Shown: positions 9,514-18,121 of the stretch, one piece after another
Position numbering within the stretch: the first letter of the stretch is position 1
Layout of the letters: every line of letters starts with the position of its first letter
Assembly (NCBI GenBank): GCA_963676875.1
Contig: OY781436.1
Coordinates: 4,464,001-4,528,000 of the forward strand
Direction of reading: 5' to 3'
Source of the DNA: UBA6244 sp963676875
GTDB lineage: Bacteria > Bacteroidota > Bacteroidia > Bacteroidales > F082
Length of the DNA stretch: 64,000 nucleotides
Program-made: the position numbers and the translations under genes
The notes under the pieces: model-generated
Told to the model about the DNA's origin: nothing
What the model saw: the letters and a program-made list of their open reading frames with translations, nothing else
Databases searched by the model: none

Positions 9514-11139
9514 TTAGAAGAGTAACCATTTATAAACAATAAAAACCGTCCACGGATCCGGTGGCCGCACATCATAACTTCCGTTGATGTCGGAACTGTA
9601 AGTATCGTCGTTGCTGTCGTAGAAGTCGCCCAGCCACATGTTGGCGGCGTGCAATTCCACACTCATGAACACACCCAGCTTATATTTGATGGCGGCATTG
9701 AGTTCGGTACCCATATTACTTCCTCCACCTTGCGGAATTACATTGGCAAACCCTTGAGCCCCACCTATTTTCACGTTGAGTTTGTTGGGAATAATATCGT
9801 GGTAGGCATTTACCGTAAAGGCATTCAACCCATAGCCCATGTTGGAAATATCGGCCACGGCGGGCGTAAAACGGTTGACCACATTGGCATGCGGAAAAAG
9901 GAGATAAGCGCCTGAACTGATAAAAATGGAAGCAGGCAAACCCCAGGTATTTCCGGTAAGAACTCCGGTAAATTTTCCATCCGAAATACCGTTTTGGTCA
10001 CCCGACGAATAAACGTAATCCACCGAAAAATAATCTTCAGTGGTTTGACCATAGCGATAGGCACCACGCAGTATAAAGGCATAACCACCCACATCAACAC
10101 CGTTTTGCCAACCGTCCTGATTCACATTCACCTTTCCGAGGTTGTAGTTAAAAAATCCTGAAAGTTGGTACCGGTCCATGATAAAATCGGGGTTGCGGCT
10201 AAAGAAAGTTCCCAGCCAGGCAATGTTGGCCGTATAGTCGTTGGTACCAAAGTTGAAACGATATCCACCGTTGTAGGCAACAAGGGTACTGGTCAATCCT
10301 TGTCCCATCACGGATACGCCTCCGGTATTTTTACCCCGGTCGATGATGGCATAGGCCGACAAGCCCACATTCCAGAATCCGGGTAGTTTGCGGCGAAACA
10401 TGGCTTCGATCAAGGTAACATCATCATGAATTTCCTGAAGATTTTCATACAACTTATAAAAACCGACTTTGGTTTTCGTCAGATCGGTATTGCGACGGAC
10501 AGTAATACCCACGGCATCCGATCCCCAATAGGCCAACCGATAGCCGGTATAGGTCATTTTATCAAAAAAAGTTCGGTAGGGATTGAAAGGTGTGTCGAAG
10601 AGTCGTTGCATACCCAGGTTGACAGCCCATCCGGTGGCGGGAATCAACTCAATTTCAATATTTTGCGTTTGAATATTTACCTGATCTGCTGACAGCGCCC
10701 CTCCTTTGTTACCGCCCACACCATAGGCTTGATCGCCCCAGGTCCAGTCAATCTCGAAGGATGCCCTCAACAAGGCTTTCCCGTTGAACAACTCCGGTGT
10801 ATAGATAAAAAAGGGAATCAGGCGTTGTTCGGCATAAAAAGACGTTTTGGTGTCCGAAGTGGAGGAAGAGTTGGCTCCAAACAACCTGCCAACCAACTGA
10901 CCATTGAATAAGCTGCTTTCAGGATACATGTTGGTGGATACACCTTGATTAATGAAAAAGGCAAAAAACTGCAATGTTTTGTGCTCTCCGGCAGAAAAGG
11001 GCAAGTCGTTCTCAAAGAGGTTTTGGGACGATTTCTTGTCTTCTTTTTGATTTTCATAAAGTCTGGCACTCTGAGAAACAACAGATTGGCTAAACGCGAA
11101 CATAATGACCATTACAGACAAAAATAACTTGTGTTTCAT
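9514..11139 (-). CDS. Outer-membrane beta-barrel protein
   Basis: A 541-aa protein with signal peptide (MKHKLFLSVMVIMFAFSQSVVSQ). The mature part is a long series of alternating amphipathic strands with aromatic girdles (for example GYRLAYWGSDAVGITVRRN, VGGYAFILRGAYRYG, SVELHAANMWLGDFY), ending in an outer-membrane type terminus (VFIVYKWLLF). Length and Gly/Asn/Tyr-rich strands fit a porin-like or alginate-export-type channel; the specific family is uncertain. The start at 11139 was chosen over 11175 because it begins with the signal sequence. It shares a transcript with the alpha/beta hydrolase 11 bp downstream. Transport of a short organic acid is an inference from the neighbourhood. Confidence 0.85.
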   Translation of the reverse strand: MKHKLFLSVMVIMFAFSQSVVSQSARLYENQKEDKKSSQNLFENDLPFSAGEHKTLQFFAFFINQGVSTNMYPESSLFNGQLVGRLFGANSSSTSDTKTSFYAEQRLIPFFIYTPELFNGKALLRASFEIDWTWGDQAYGVGGNKGGALSADQVNIQTQNIEIELIPATGWAVNLGMQRLFDTPFNPYRTFFDKMTYTGYRLAYWGSDAVGITVRRNTDLTKTKVGFYKLYENLQEIHDDVTLIEAMFRRKLPGFWNVGLSAYAIIDRGKNTGGVSVMGQGLTSTLVAYNGGYRFNFGTNDYTANIAWLGTFFSRNPDFIMDRYQLSGFFNYNLGKVNVNQDGWQNGVDVGGYAFILRGAYRYGQTTEDYFSVDYVYSSGDQNGISDGKFTGVLTGNTWGLPASIFISSGAYLLFPHANVVNRFTPAVADISNMGYGLNAFTVNAYHDIIPNKLNVKIGGAQGFANVIPQGGGSNMGTELNAAIKYKLGVFMSVELHAANMWLGDFYDSNDDTYSSDINGSYDVRPPDPWTVFIVYKWLLF

Positions 11140-11180
11140 GGGTTGTTGGTTTATTGAGTGAAATAAAGTGTACAAACATT

Positions 11181-11219
11181 AAAAAAGGACTGCTCAGAAG
11201 ACATCAAAGCAGTCCTTTT
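11181..11219 (-). terminator. Hairpin terminator after lipoprotein gene
   Basis: The arms AAAAGGACTGCT and AGCAGTCCTTTT are perfectly complementary with a 15-nt loop and are flanked by A/T runs on both sides. It can end transcription of the lipoprotein gene on the minus strand. Confidence 0.8.
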
Positions 11220-11235
11220 CCATGTGTTCAATTAA

Positions 11236-12042
11236 TTATAAACGTACGTATTTTTGAATGTTGGTGTCACCAAAAGCTCCGCCATTGCTACTGCCAAAAC
11301 CGGCTTCGGCAGTGGGAGGAATGTTTTGCGTACCGGAGGTTTGAGCCACTTCATACCAAAGTACTTCGGGGTTCATTTTAATTTCATAAATACCGGATAC
11401 ATCGGCAAAATAAGGAAGCTCTTGTACAATCACAATATTCCAGATATTACCTACGCCTGATCTTTCCATGGTGAAGGTGCTGGTAAAAATGATATCAGGA
11501 GTTCCGCTTGTATTGCCAATATTATATTGCTCTACATACATGGTAAAATCATCTTTGAATTCGGCATATACGGAGTCCACCTCGAAATAAGTTACCAACA
11601 ATGGAGCCACATTGTCGCCTGAAGAATACCATTTGCCAATAATACCCAAATCAGCATCCAGATCGGCACTTGCTGTGGCGCCGGCAATCAATGCTTCACC
11701 TTCATTATCAAAAATGGAGGTAGCTGTGGTAACGGTTACTTTGGTTCCTTCGGGAATGATGGAGGTGTAATCCAGGGTAATGGTAGCCGTTTTTTCGCCT
11801 GCTACGTGAGATACAACCGTTGTAAAGGTAACATTGGGAATGGTAACGGTGAAGTTGGCGGCACTTAGATTTCCGGTGGCATCGGCGTTGGCATAAACGC
11901 CTTCGGTAAAGGTTACGGTAACCACGTTGTCAACGGCAGTAACGCCTTCGATGGCAGGTGCCGGATTGTCGGCATCTTTTGAACAAGAAGCTAAAACAAT
12001 CACTGCCAATGCAATAAAAGAAATAAACAGATTTTTTTTCAT
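11236..12042 (-). CDS. Lipoprotein with Ig-like N-terminal domain
   Basis: A 268-aa lipoprotein (lipobox VIVLASC). Residues ~28-125 look like a beta-sandwich of the Big_5/SwmB type found in Bacteroidota surface proteins (GVTAVDNVVTVTFTEGVYAN, then ATITLDYTSIIPEGTKVTV). The remaining part, beginning LGIIGKWYSSGDNVAPLL, resembles small lipocalin-like domains that open with 'G.W.s.'. It has its own promoter (12074-12081) and terminator. It lies between the acyl-CoA operon and the barrel-hydrolase operon. No enzyme motif is visible. Confidence 0.8.
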   Translation of the reverse strand: MKKNLFISFIALAVIVLASCSKDADNPAPAIEGVTAVDNVVTVTFTEGVYANADATGNLSAANFTVTIPNVTFTTVVSHVAGEKTATITLDYTSIIPEGTKVTVTTATSIFDNEGEALIAGATASADLDADLGIIGKWYSSGDNVAPLLVTYFEVDSVYAEFKDDFTMYVEQYNIGNTSGTPDIIFTSTFTMERSGVGNIWNIVIVQELPYFADVSGIYEIKMNPEVLWYEVAQTSGTQNIPPTAEAGFGSSNGGAFGDTNIQKYVRL

Positions 12043-12073
12043 TTTGATTAAATTTAATTGGTTATTATGATTA

Positions 12074-12081
12074 CAAAATTA
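12074..12081 (-). promoter_or_regulatory. -7 box of lipoprotein gene
   Basis: TAATTTTG on the minus strand matches TAnnTTTG and lies 32 bp upstream of the ATG of the lipoprotein gene. Confidence 0.55.
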
Positions 12082-12209
12082 ATTCAATGTTAAAATTTTA
12101 CTTTGATATTTTGTTGATATACCCTTGCGACTTTTTATTTTTTTCTATCTTTAATTTATTCTATATCTCTGTATTACTGATTTTTAAACGGTATAAAATC
12201 ACCTATGAC

Positions 12210-13247
12210 TTACAAATTGGTCTCACCCCAGGTAATCACATTGGCTGCCCATGCATATCCGATTCCGGCCGAAATCATGGAAATTACCGAACCCTCCTTC
12301 ACTTTTTGTTGAGCCAATGCCAGGTGAAGGGAGAGAATTTGATCAATTTGACCCAGATGGCCATATTTTTCCAGATAAATCGTGTTTTCATCCGTCAGGT
12401 TTAGCTGGGCCAAAATCTGATGATGCATCGATCGTTTGAAATGCAGAATCGCCAGATAGTCGAGTCTTGATTTGGGAATTTTTGATTTTTCAAACGCCTT
12501 GTCGATACATTCAAACCAGTTATTCAACGACACCTCGTTGAGTCGGTTTTTCATGTGCTCCACCTGAAAGATTTTCAGCGATTTGTAGGCAACGTCTGCA
12601 TTTTCTTTGGTGATGGGATGACAGGTCCCGCCATAAAGCACTCCCGCATCGCGGGCCAGACTACCATCGGTAATCACGTGGGTGGCGTGCAACAAATTTT
12701 TGGTCATGCCCTTTTTTAGGATGAGGGCTCCCCCACCCGCACCCAGGTTGTACATCATCGACATTTGGGGATCGGCATAATCCACCAGATCGCCATTACG
12801 ATAACCTCCGGCAATGAGTACCGTGTTGATGGAATCGTCGGCAATCATCATGTCCTTGGCCACTTTCATGGCAGAAACTGTCGTACAACAGCGTTGTTGC
12901 AAATCGAAAGCCCAGGCATTGAGTGCGCCAATTTTTTCCTGAATATAAATGGCGGTGGTTGTCAATGGATACTCTTTCCATTCCTCTCCGATACTGACGA
13001 TCAAATCAATGGACAAGGGATCTGTTTGGGTATTTTTAATGACGTCCAGGGCAGCCTTTACGCCCATTTCCTGGGTTCCGTCATCCATTCCGGGAATGGG
13101 TTTTTCAACGATTCCCAATTTTTCGACAACCGCTGTTTCTGACCATACGCCCTTGGTGTGGTCTGCAATTTCTTTGGCGGTCATGCGTTTTTCAGGAATA
13201 TAAATCCCCGTTCCCAATATCCCGATGGTTGGTTTTTCGCTCTTCAT
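12210..13247 (-). CDS. KAS III-like (FabH-type) condensing enzyme, divergent
   Basis: A 345-aa thiolase-fold protein of the FabH family (GTGIYIPEKRMTAKEIAD at the N terminus). The nucleophile Cys is present in FDLQQRCCTTVSA and a His is present in AILHFKRS, but the third catalytic residue, Asn of the FabH 'GN(T)SAAS' motif, is replaced in YGHLGQID. Canonical FabH condenses acetyl-CoA with malonyl-ACP; the changed site and the context (second KAS III-like gene 3 bp upstream, CoA-transferase, symporter) suggest another acyl-CoA reaction. It is the last gene of the four-gene unit starting at 17128. Residue alignment was done by eye. Confidence 0.85.
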   Translation of the reverse strand: MKSEKPTIGILGTGIYIPEKRMTAKEIADHTKGVWSETAVVEKLGIVEKPIPGMDDGTQEMGVKAALDVIKNTQTDPLSIDLIVSIGEEWKEYPLTTTAIYIQEKIGALNAWAFDLQQRCCTTVSAMKVAKDMMIADDSINTVLIAGGYRNGDLVDYADPQMSMMYNLGAGGGALILKKGMTKNLLHATHVITDGSLARDAGVLYGGTCHPITKENADVAYKSLKIFQVEHMKNRLNEVSLNNWFECIDKAFEKSKIPKSRLDYLAILHFKRSMHHQILAQLNLTDENTIYLEKYGHLGQIDQILSLHLALAQQKVKEGSVISMISAGIGYAWAANVITWGETNL

Positions 13248-13250
13248 ACG

Positions 13251-14258
13251 CTAATAAATAAAAACATTGCTACCCACGGCCAATCCTGCTCCGGAAGCCA
13301 CAAAAATCACCTTATCGCCACGTTTGATTTTACCTTCTTTTACGGCATGATGAAAGGCGATGGGCACACATCCTGAACCGGTGTAGGCGTATTTGTCCAT
13401 CACACAAGTGGTTTTTTCATGAGACAAACCCAAGGCGTCCATCACCTTGAAAATTACCGACTGATTGATTTGGGTAAAGATAAAATGATCGATTTCGCTC
13501 AAATCCAGTTGCGACTTTTTCAACAACTCATGGATAACCATGGGCCAAAGTCTTACATTTCGATCTCCGGGCATGGGTTTCAAGCTTTGCAATCCCACCT
13601 CATGGTTGTCAATTCGCCCCTTGGTAACCGGATGTTTGGCTCCACCTGAGTAAATCCCGATAAAATCGAATTGGGTTCCATCGGTGAGCAACTGACTGTT
13701 TAGGTAATCAGAAGTGCCATCTTCCTTACTTTCCAGAATAATGGCTCCTGCTCCATCGGCAAAAATGGGCCATGCAAAAGCGTCGTTCTCCCGAATAAAT
13801 GCCGGCATATTGTAAACACCAATCACGGCAGCATACCGAATGGATGTATCGGTTTTCATGATTCTCACAGCGTTGTCCATGGCGATGGAAAAACTGGCAC
13901 ACGACGCTGCCACATCGAAGGTACTGGTGAATTTCTCTCCCTTTTGCAGCCGTCCCTGTACTAGGATTGAAGTCGCCGGAGTGATATATTCGGGTGTGTC
14001 GGTTCCCACAATAATCAAGCCCAATTGGTCGGCAGATATGCCGCCATCCAACAGGGCTTGTTCGGCCGCTTTGGTGGCAAAATCGGCAGTAGATTCATCC
14101 ATCCCGCGCAGTTTGGCCACATGACGTTGCTTGATTCCCAGTTTCGACTCCATCTTTTCGGTATCAAACTCTATGGAAGTCAGGGCTTTCAGTTCCAGGT
14201 TGCTGATGGCTTTTCCCGGCACATACATTCCGGTACCTATAATCTTTACTTTATTCAT
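13251..14258 (-). CDS. KAS III-like protein lacking His and Asn of the triad
   Basis: A 335-aa FabH-family protein (GTGMYVPGKAISNLELKAL). The active Cys is kept in FDVAASCASFSIAMD. The motif that normally contains the catalytic His (PHQAN) reads FTQINQS, and the motif that normally contains Asn (GNTSAAS) reads AYTGSGC. It may therefore catalyse acyl transfer or hydrolysis without decarboxylative condensation, or act as a partner subunit of the KAS III-like protein encoded 3 bp downstream (heterodimer is inference). It lies 6 bp after the CoA-transferase gene, in the same transcript. Confidence 0.85.
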   Translation of the reverse strand: MNKVKIIGTGMYVPGKAISNLELKALTSIEFDTEKMESKLGIKQRHVAKLRGMDESTADFATKAAEQALLDGGISADQLGLIIVGTDTPEYITPATSILVQGRLQKGEKFTSTFDVAASCASFSIAMDNAVRIMKTDTSIRYAAVIGVYNMPAFIRENDAFAWPIFADGAGAIILESKEDGTSDYLNSQLLTDGTQFDFIGIYSGGAKHPVTKGRIDNHEVGLQSLKPMPGDRNVRLWPMVIHELLKKSQLDLSEIDHFIFTQINQSVIFKVMDALGLSHEKTTCVMDKYAYTGSGCVPIAFHHAVKEGKIKRGDKVIFVASGAGLAVGSNVFIY

Positions 14259-14264
14259 TTCTTT

Positions 14265-15575
14265 TTAAATATATCCAAGTTCGGAGGCTTCTTTAGTCAG
14301 TTGCTCCCTAAAATCGGGATGGGCAATGTTGATGAGTGCCCGGGTACGTTCGGGCACCGTTCTCCCGCGAAGGGAGGCTATACCATGCTCGGTTACCACA
14401 TAATCCACATTGGACCGATGCAGGGTAACGGCGGTTCCGGCAGGCAATACAGGCACAATGGTGGAAACGGTACCTCCACGTGCCGTTGAACGACAAGCAA
14501 TAATGGATTTCCCTTTTCCATCAATTCCTTCTACAGCACCTATGGCTGTATCCGATTGGCCGCCGGTACCTGAATACTGCTGCGTACCAAAGGATTCGCT
14601 GGCTACCTGTCCGGTAAAGTCCACCATGATACAGGTGTTGATGGAGACCATTTTAGAATTCAGCTTGATTAGCGAAGGATCGTTGGCAAATTTTCCACGC
14701 ACAAACTCCACCGAAGGATTGTTGTCCAGCCAACGGTACAACTTCGGCGATCCCATGGCAAAGGTGCAAACGAATTTATCCTTGTAATAGCTTTTCTTCT
14801 TGTTGGTAATGACTCCTGCTTCGTAGAGCTCCATCATGCTGTCGACCAACATTTCAGTATGTACTCCCAAATCCTTTTTTCCTTTGAGCGATAGGGCGGC
14901 AGCATTGGGGATTTCGCCAATTCCCAGCTGAATGGTCGAACCGTCTTCCACCAATTGGGCAATGTTGTTGCCTATCTGCATGGCGATTTCGTCGGGCTGA
15001 ACCTCAGGTAACGAAGGAGGCTGCTGGGAATGTTCTACGAAATAATCCACATCATTGATGTGCACATGACAATCGCCCAGGGTGCGGGGCAGTTGGTCGT
15101 TCACTTCAAGCACCACAATTTCGGCTGCTTCCATCACATCCTTTTCGTAGGTAATCCCTAACGACAGCGAAACAAATCCTTTGTCGTCGGGAGGTGTGCA
15201 GGTACCGAAAAACATGTGTGGATTTCTCACATGCAACCGGTCGAGACCTGCCCGATGAAGCATGTTGGGCACGTAGCTCACTGTTTGTGTACCTTCTTTG
15301 ATGGCCTTGCGCGATCCGGGTGCATGAAACCAGCTGGCCAACTCAAAATGACCCTTCATCTCGGGTTTCATGTAAAAGTCGTAGGGTTTCAGCGTAAGCA
15401 CCGAAAACACCTTGACGTTGGTCACCCGATCTTTGGCCAGATGAAATTGCTCCATACAGCCCTGAGGCTCCGAAGCACACTGAGCCACAATAACATCCGT
15501 ATCCGACTTCATCAAAGCCACTGCTTCGGGAATGGAAATCAGTTTTTGTTGATAGATCTGCTGATAATTCTTCAT
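14265..15575 (-). CDS. Acetyl-CoA hydrolase/transferase family CoA-transferase
   Basis: A 436-aa enzyme of the acetyl-CoA hydrolase/4-hydroxybutyrate or butyryl-CoA:acetate CoA-transferase family. Visible family landmarks: FGTCTPPDDKGFVSLSLG, IQLGIGEIPNAAALSL, GVHTEML (probable catalytic Glu, as in 4-hydroxybutyrate CoA-transferase), GTGGQSDTAIGAV and VVTEHGIASLRGRT. It would move CoA between acetyl-CoA and another carboxylic acid in the cytoplasm. Its ATG overlaps the stop codon of the symporter gene by one base (TAATG), which implies translational coupling with import. The acid is unknown. Confidence 0.92.
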   Translation of the reverse strand: MKNYQQIYQQKLISIPEAVALMKSDTDVIVAQCASEPQGCMEQFHLAKDRVTNVKVFSVLTLKPYDFYMKPEMKGHFELASWFHAPGSRKAIKEGTQTVSYVPNMLHRAGLDRLHVRNPHMFFGTCTPPDDKGFVSLSLGITYEKDVMEAAEIVVLEVNDQLPRTLGDCHVHINDVDYFVEHSQQPPSLPEVQPDEIAMQIGNNIAQLVEDGSTIQLGIGEIPNAAALSLKGKKDLGVHTEMLVDSMMELYEAGVITNKKKSYYKDKFVCTFAMGSPKLYRWLDNNPSVEFVRGKFANDPSLIKLNSKMVSINTCIMVDFTGQVASESFGTQQYSGTGGQSDTAIGAVEGIDGKGKSIIACRSTARGGTVSTIVPVLPAGTAVTLHRSNVDYVVTEHGIASLRGRTVPERTRALINIAHPDFREQLTKEASELGYI

Positions 15576-17128
15576 TATTGCGCAATTTTTAGGTTCTTTT
15601 TTTGAAAAAACATCACACCCACGCCCACCAAAGCCGAAAAAACAATGGCCGTGGAGGATGCGATGGCGGGATTTCTGATATTTCCCTCCAGGTATTTGGT
15701 GAAAAATCCCAGATTTAATTGAGTTTGTTCTACCACAACAGGCATTAAATAATAGATACTGAAATACACCACAAGCGCAGTGACTGATGCTGCCAAGGGT
15801 GCCGCCAATCTGGAACTTTTACTAAATATCCCAAAAAGAATGGGTATGAAAGCCACTGAAAAATAAGCATATACACCGTTTTGAGCGAGAATGGCCACAC
15901 TTAGTTTGGGATGTAAAATTTGGTCGTAGGTGATGAAAAACGACACCACGGCCAAGGCCACAATCACCACCCGATTGATGTAAATATAGTGATCAGGGTT
16001 GGAGATATGTTTTCCGAACAATACCTGAATAATATCGTTGGTAAGGGTAGTAGAAACCGACTGTATAAGTCCCTCAAGGGTTGACATGCCTGCCGAGATA
16101 AGTCCCAACACCACCACCAAACCAATTATTACCGAGAATACACCTGACGAAAACGCTTGCAGCACGTAAGCCGGAATAATGCCATCCGTTTTAAGCGGAA
16201 CTCCTGCAACAGTCAAATCAGGGAAGGTTAACCTGGCGTACAACCCAACAATAATCACGGCATAAAACAGCATTTGCACCAAGACCGCCGTGACAAGAAA
16301 TTTGTTGACGTCTTTTTCATTTTTCAACAACAACGATTTGGTGATAATATGGGGTTGACAAACCACGGCAATCCCCACGATAATTTGGGCAAAAATGATT
16401 TCGTAATAGTCGCGAAACAGCAGGCTGGCAGGGTTGGTGGTTTGAGCTAATTCGGGATTGATGGTGGCTAATTTTGTAATAAAACCATCGATACCGTCTT
16501 TGAAATGCTCATACCCCGAACCCAGCAGGATAAAAGCCACAAAAATCATGATAACTGCCTGTATGGTATTGGTGTAGACCATGGAATTGGCACCCCCATA
16601 CATCATATATCCGAACACAAAAATGATAAGCCCCAGCAGGACATACATTTCGTCGAGATTCAACGACTTGGAGAGCACTTTGGTGATAGCCACCAAAATC
16701 AACACGATAAAGGTTACCAACAACAGCGAAAGGAAAGCCATAAACAGGGCATATCCTTTGCTTTTGTACCGCAAGCCAATCCATTGGGCAATGGTTAAAG
16801 CCTTGACCGACTGTCCGTATTTTCGGAAAGCTTTTGACAAAACCACTAAAGAAACAATAGACGCCAAAGGGAAAACCAGTCCGAATGACAGCACACCGGC
16901 CATGCCATACACGGCGATTAACCCGGGATTGATCACAAATGTAGCTGCACTTGTGATGGAAGCTGCCAGCGAAAGACCGATGGCAACGGGTGAAAAATTC
17001 ACGCTACCCACCGCATAGTCAGAAATGTTTTTGATGGACAAGGCTCCCTTGATAACGAAATACAACACCATCACGGCATATACTCCGATGAGTATCCAGG
17101 TTCCGGTAACTTGTAACGATGTGGCCAT
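15575..17128 (-). CDS. Sodium:solute symporter (SSS family)
   Basis: A 517-aa inner-membrane protein with about 13 hydrophobic helices. Family landmarks: YFVIKGALSIKNISDYAVG at the N terminus, the Na+-site region GLSLAASITSAATFVINPG, and MSTLEGLIQSVSTTL in helix 8-9, as in ActP/PutP/PanF-type transporters. It is first in a unit with the CoA-transferase and two KAS III-like proteins, so it probably imports the carboxylic acid that the CoA-transferase activates (inference). Codon and base use are like its neighbours. Confidence 0.92.
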   Translation of the reverse strand: MATSLQVTGTWILIGVYAVMVLYFVIKGALSIKNISDYAVGSVNFSPVAIGLSLAASITSAATFVINPGLIAVYGMAGVLSFGLVFPLASIVSLVVLSKAFRKYGQSVKALTIAQWIGLRYKSKGYALFMAFLSLLLVTFIVLILVAITKVLSKSLNLDEMYVLLGLIIFVFGYMMYGGANSMVYTNTIQAVIMIFVAFILLGSGYEHFKDGIDGFITKLATINPELAQTTNPASLLFRDYYEIIFAQIIVGIAVVCQPHIITKSLLLKNEKDVNKFLVTAVLVQMLFYAVIIVGLYARLTFPDLTVAGVPLKTDGIIPAYVLQAFSSGVFSVIIGLVVVLGLISAGMSTLEGLIQSVSTTLTNDIIQVLFGKHISNPDHYIYINRVVIVALAVVSFFITYDQILHPKLSVAILAQNGVYAYFSVAFIPILFGIFSKSSRLAAPLAASVTALVVYFSIYYLMPVVVEQTQLNLGFFTKYLEGNIRNPAIASSTAIVFSALVGVGVMFFQKKNLKIAQ

Positions 17129-17223
17129 TTTTTATTGAAATTTAAATCATACTATCATGAGAAATTCACCTGGAATTTGAGGTGTAATTTAACCAATATT
17201 CCCCTGACATCCATTAAAATTTT

Positions 17224-17265
17224 AAAAAAAGCGGTTCCTTTTACATGTTTGAAAAACAACCGCTT
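17224..17265 (-). terminator. Rho-independent terminator after SDR gene
   Basis: On the minus strand AAGCGGTT and AACCGCTT are complementary with a ~21-nt loop and are followed by TTTTT. It separates the thiolase-SDR unit from the symporter unit. Confidence 0.8.
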
Positions 17266-17276
17266 AGGTAATTTTT

Positions 17277-18020
17277 CTAAATGGTCATACCCCCATCGGC
17301 GCTGATAACGGCACCATTCACGTAGGAAGCGTCGTCGGAAGCCAGGAAAAGATATACCTGAGCAATTTCTTCAGGCTTGCCCAAACGTTGCAGAGGCACT
17401 TTTGTTGTCATGGATTCCAGCACATTCTCCGGCATTTTCATCACCATTTCGGTGGCAATAAATCCGGGAGCTACAGCATTTACATTCACCCCTTTTCTAC
17501 CCAGTTCGCGGGCCCAGGTTTTGGTCATGCCAATCAGTCCTGCTTTGGCAGCTACGTAATTGGTTTGACCAAAGTTACCATACAAAGCCACAACTGAAGA
17601 GGTATTAATAATACGTCCATATTGCTGAGCCACCATGTGAGGCGCCACACATTTGGTGCAATTGAACACACCTGTAAGGTTCACATCAATTACCTGATCC
17701 CATTGTTCGTGGGTCATTTTCAGGAGAGTGGCATCGCGGGTAATGCCTGCATTGTTGATGAGGATATCGATTTTTTTGTGATTGGCAATTACCGCTTCAA
17801 CGGCTTCTTGAACCTCGTTGAAGTTGGCAGTATTCACCTGCCTGAAACAAGCTTTTCCCCCCTTGTCTTTGATGGATTGGACCGTTTCATTCCCTTTTTC
17901 CACGTTCAAATCCCAGATAACCACATGGGCTCCCTCAGATGCCAACAACAGGGCTCCGGCCTTTCCCAGACCATCTGCTGCACCGGTAATGACAGCAATT
18001 TTATTTTCTAGTTTTTTCAT
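17277..18020 (-). CDS. SDR reductase, FabG/PhaB-like (3-oxoacyl reductase)
   Basis: A 247-aa classical short-chain dehydrogenase. Cofactor loop TGAADGLGKAGA near residue 13, NNAGITRD, and the catalytic Ser-Tyr-Lys in TSSVVALYGNFGQTNYVAAKAG; C-terminal FLASDDASYVNGAVISADGG. It should reduce a 3-oxoacyl thioester (ACP or CoA) with NAD(P)H. Next to a thiolase it resembles the PhaA-PhaB pair (acetoacetyl-CoA to 3-hydroxybutyryl-CoA), but no polymer synthase (PhaC) is in the window. A strong terminator follows. Gene spacing of 101 bp from the thiolase allows co-transcription. Confidence 0.93.
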   Translation of the reverse strand: MKKLENKIAVITGAADGLGKAGALLLASEGAHVVIWDLNVEKGNETVQSIKDKGGKACFRQVNTANFNEVQEAVEAVIANHKKIDILINNAGITRDATLLKMTHEQWDQVIDVNLTGVFNCTKCVAPHMVAQQYGRIINTSSVVALYGNFGQTNYVAAKAGLIGMTKTWARELGRKGVNVNAVAPGFIATEMVMKMPENVLESMTTKVPLQRLGKPEEIAQVYLFLASDDASYVNGAVISADGGMTI

Positions 18021-18121
18021 TTTTAAAAAAATTAAATATTGTTTAAAAAGTGTTTAATCTACTCCATAACTTTTTCTGTTGTAAGAAGTCTGTCGTCGAG
18101 TACATTATCCCTCGAATAACT

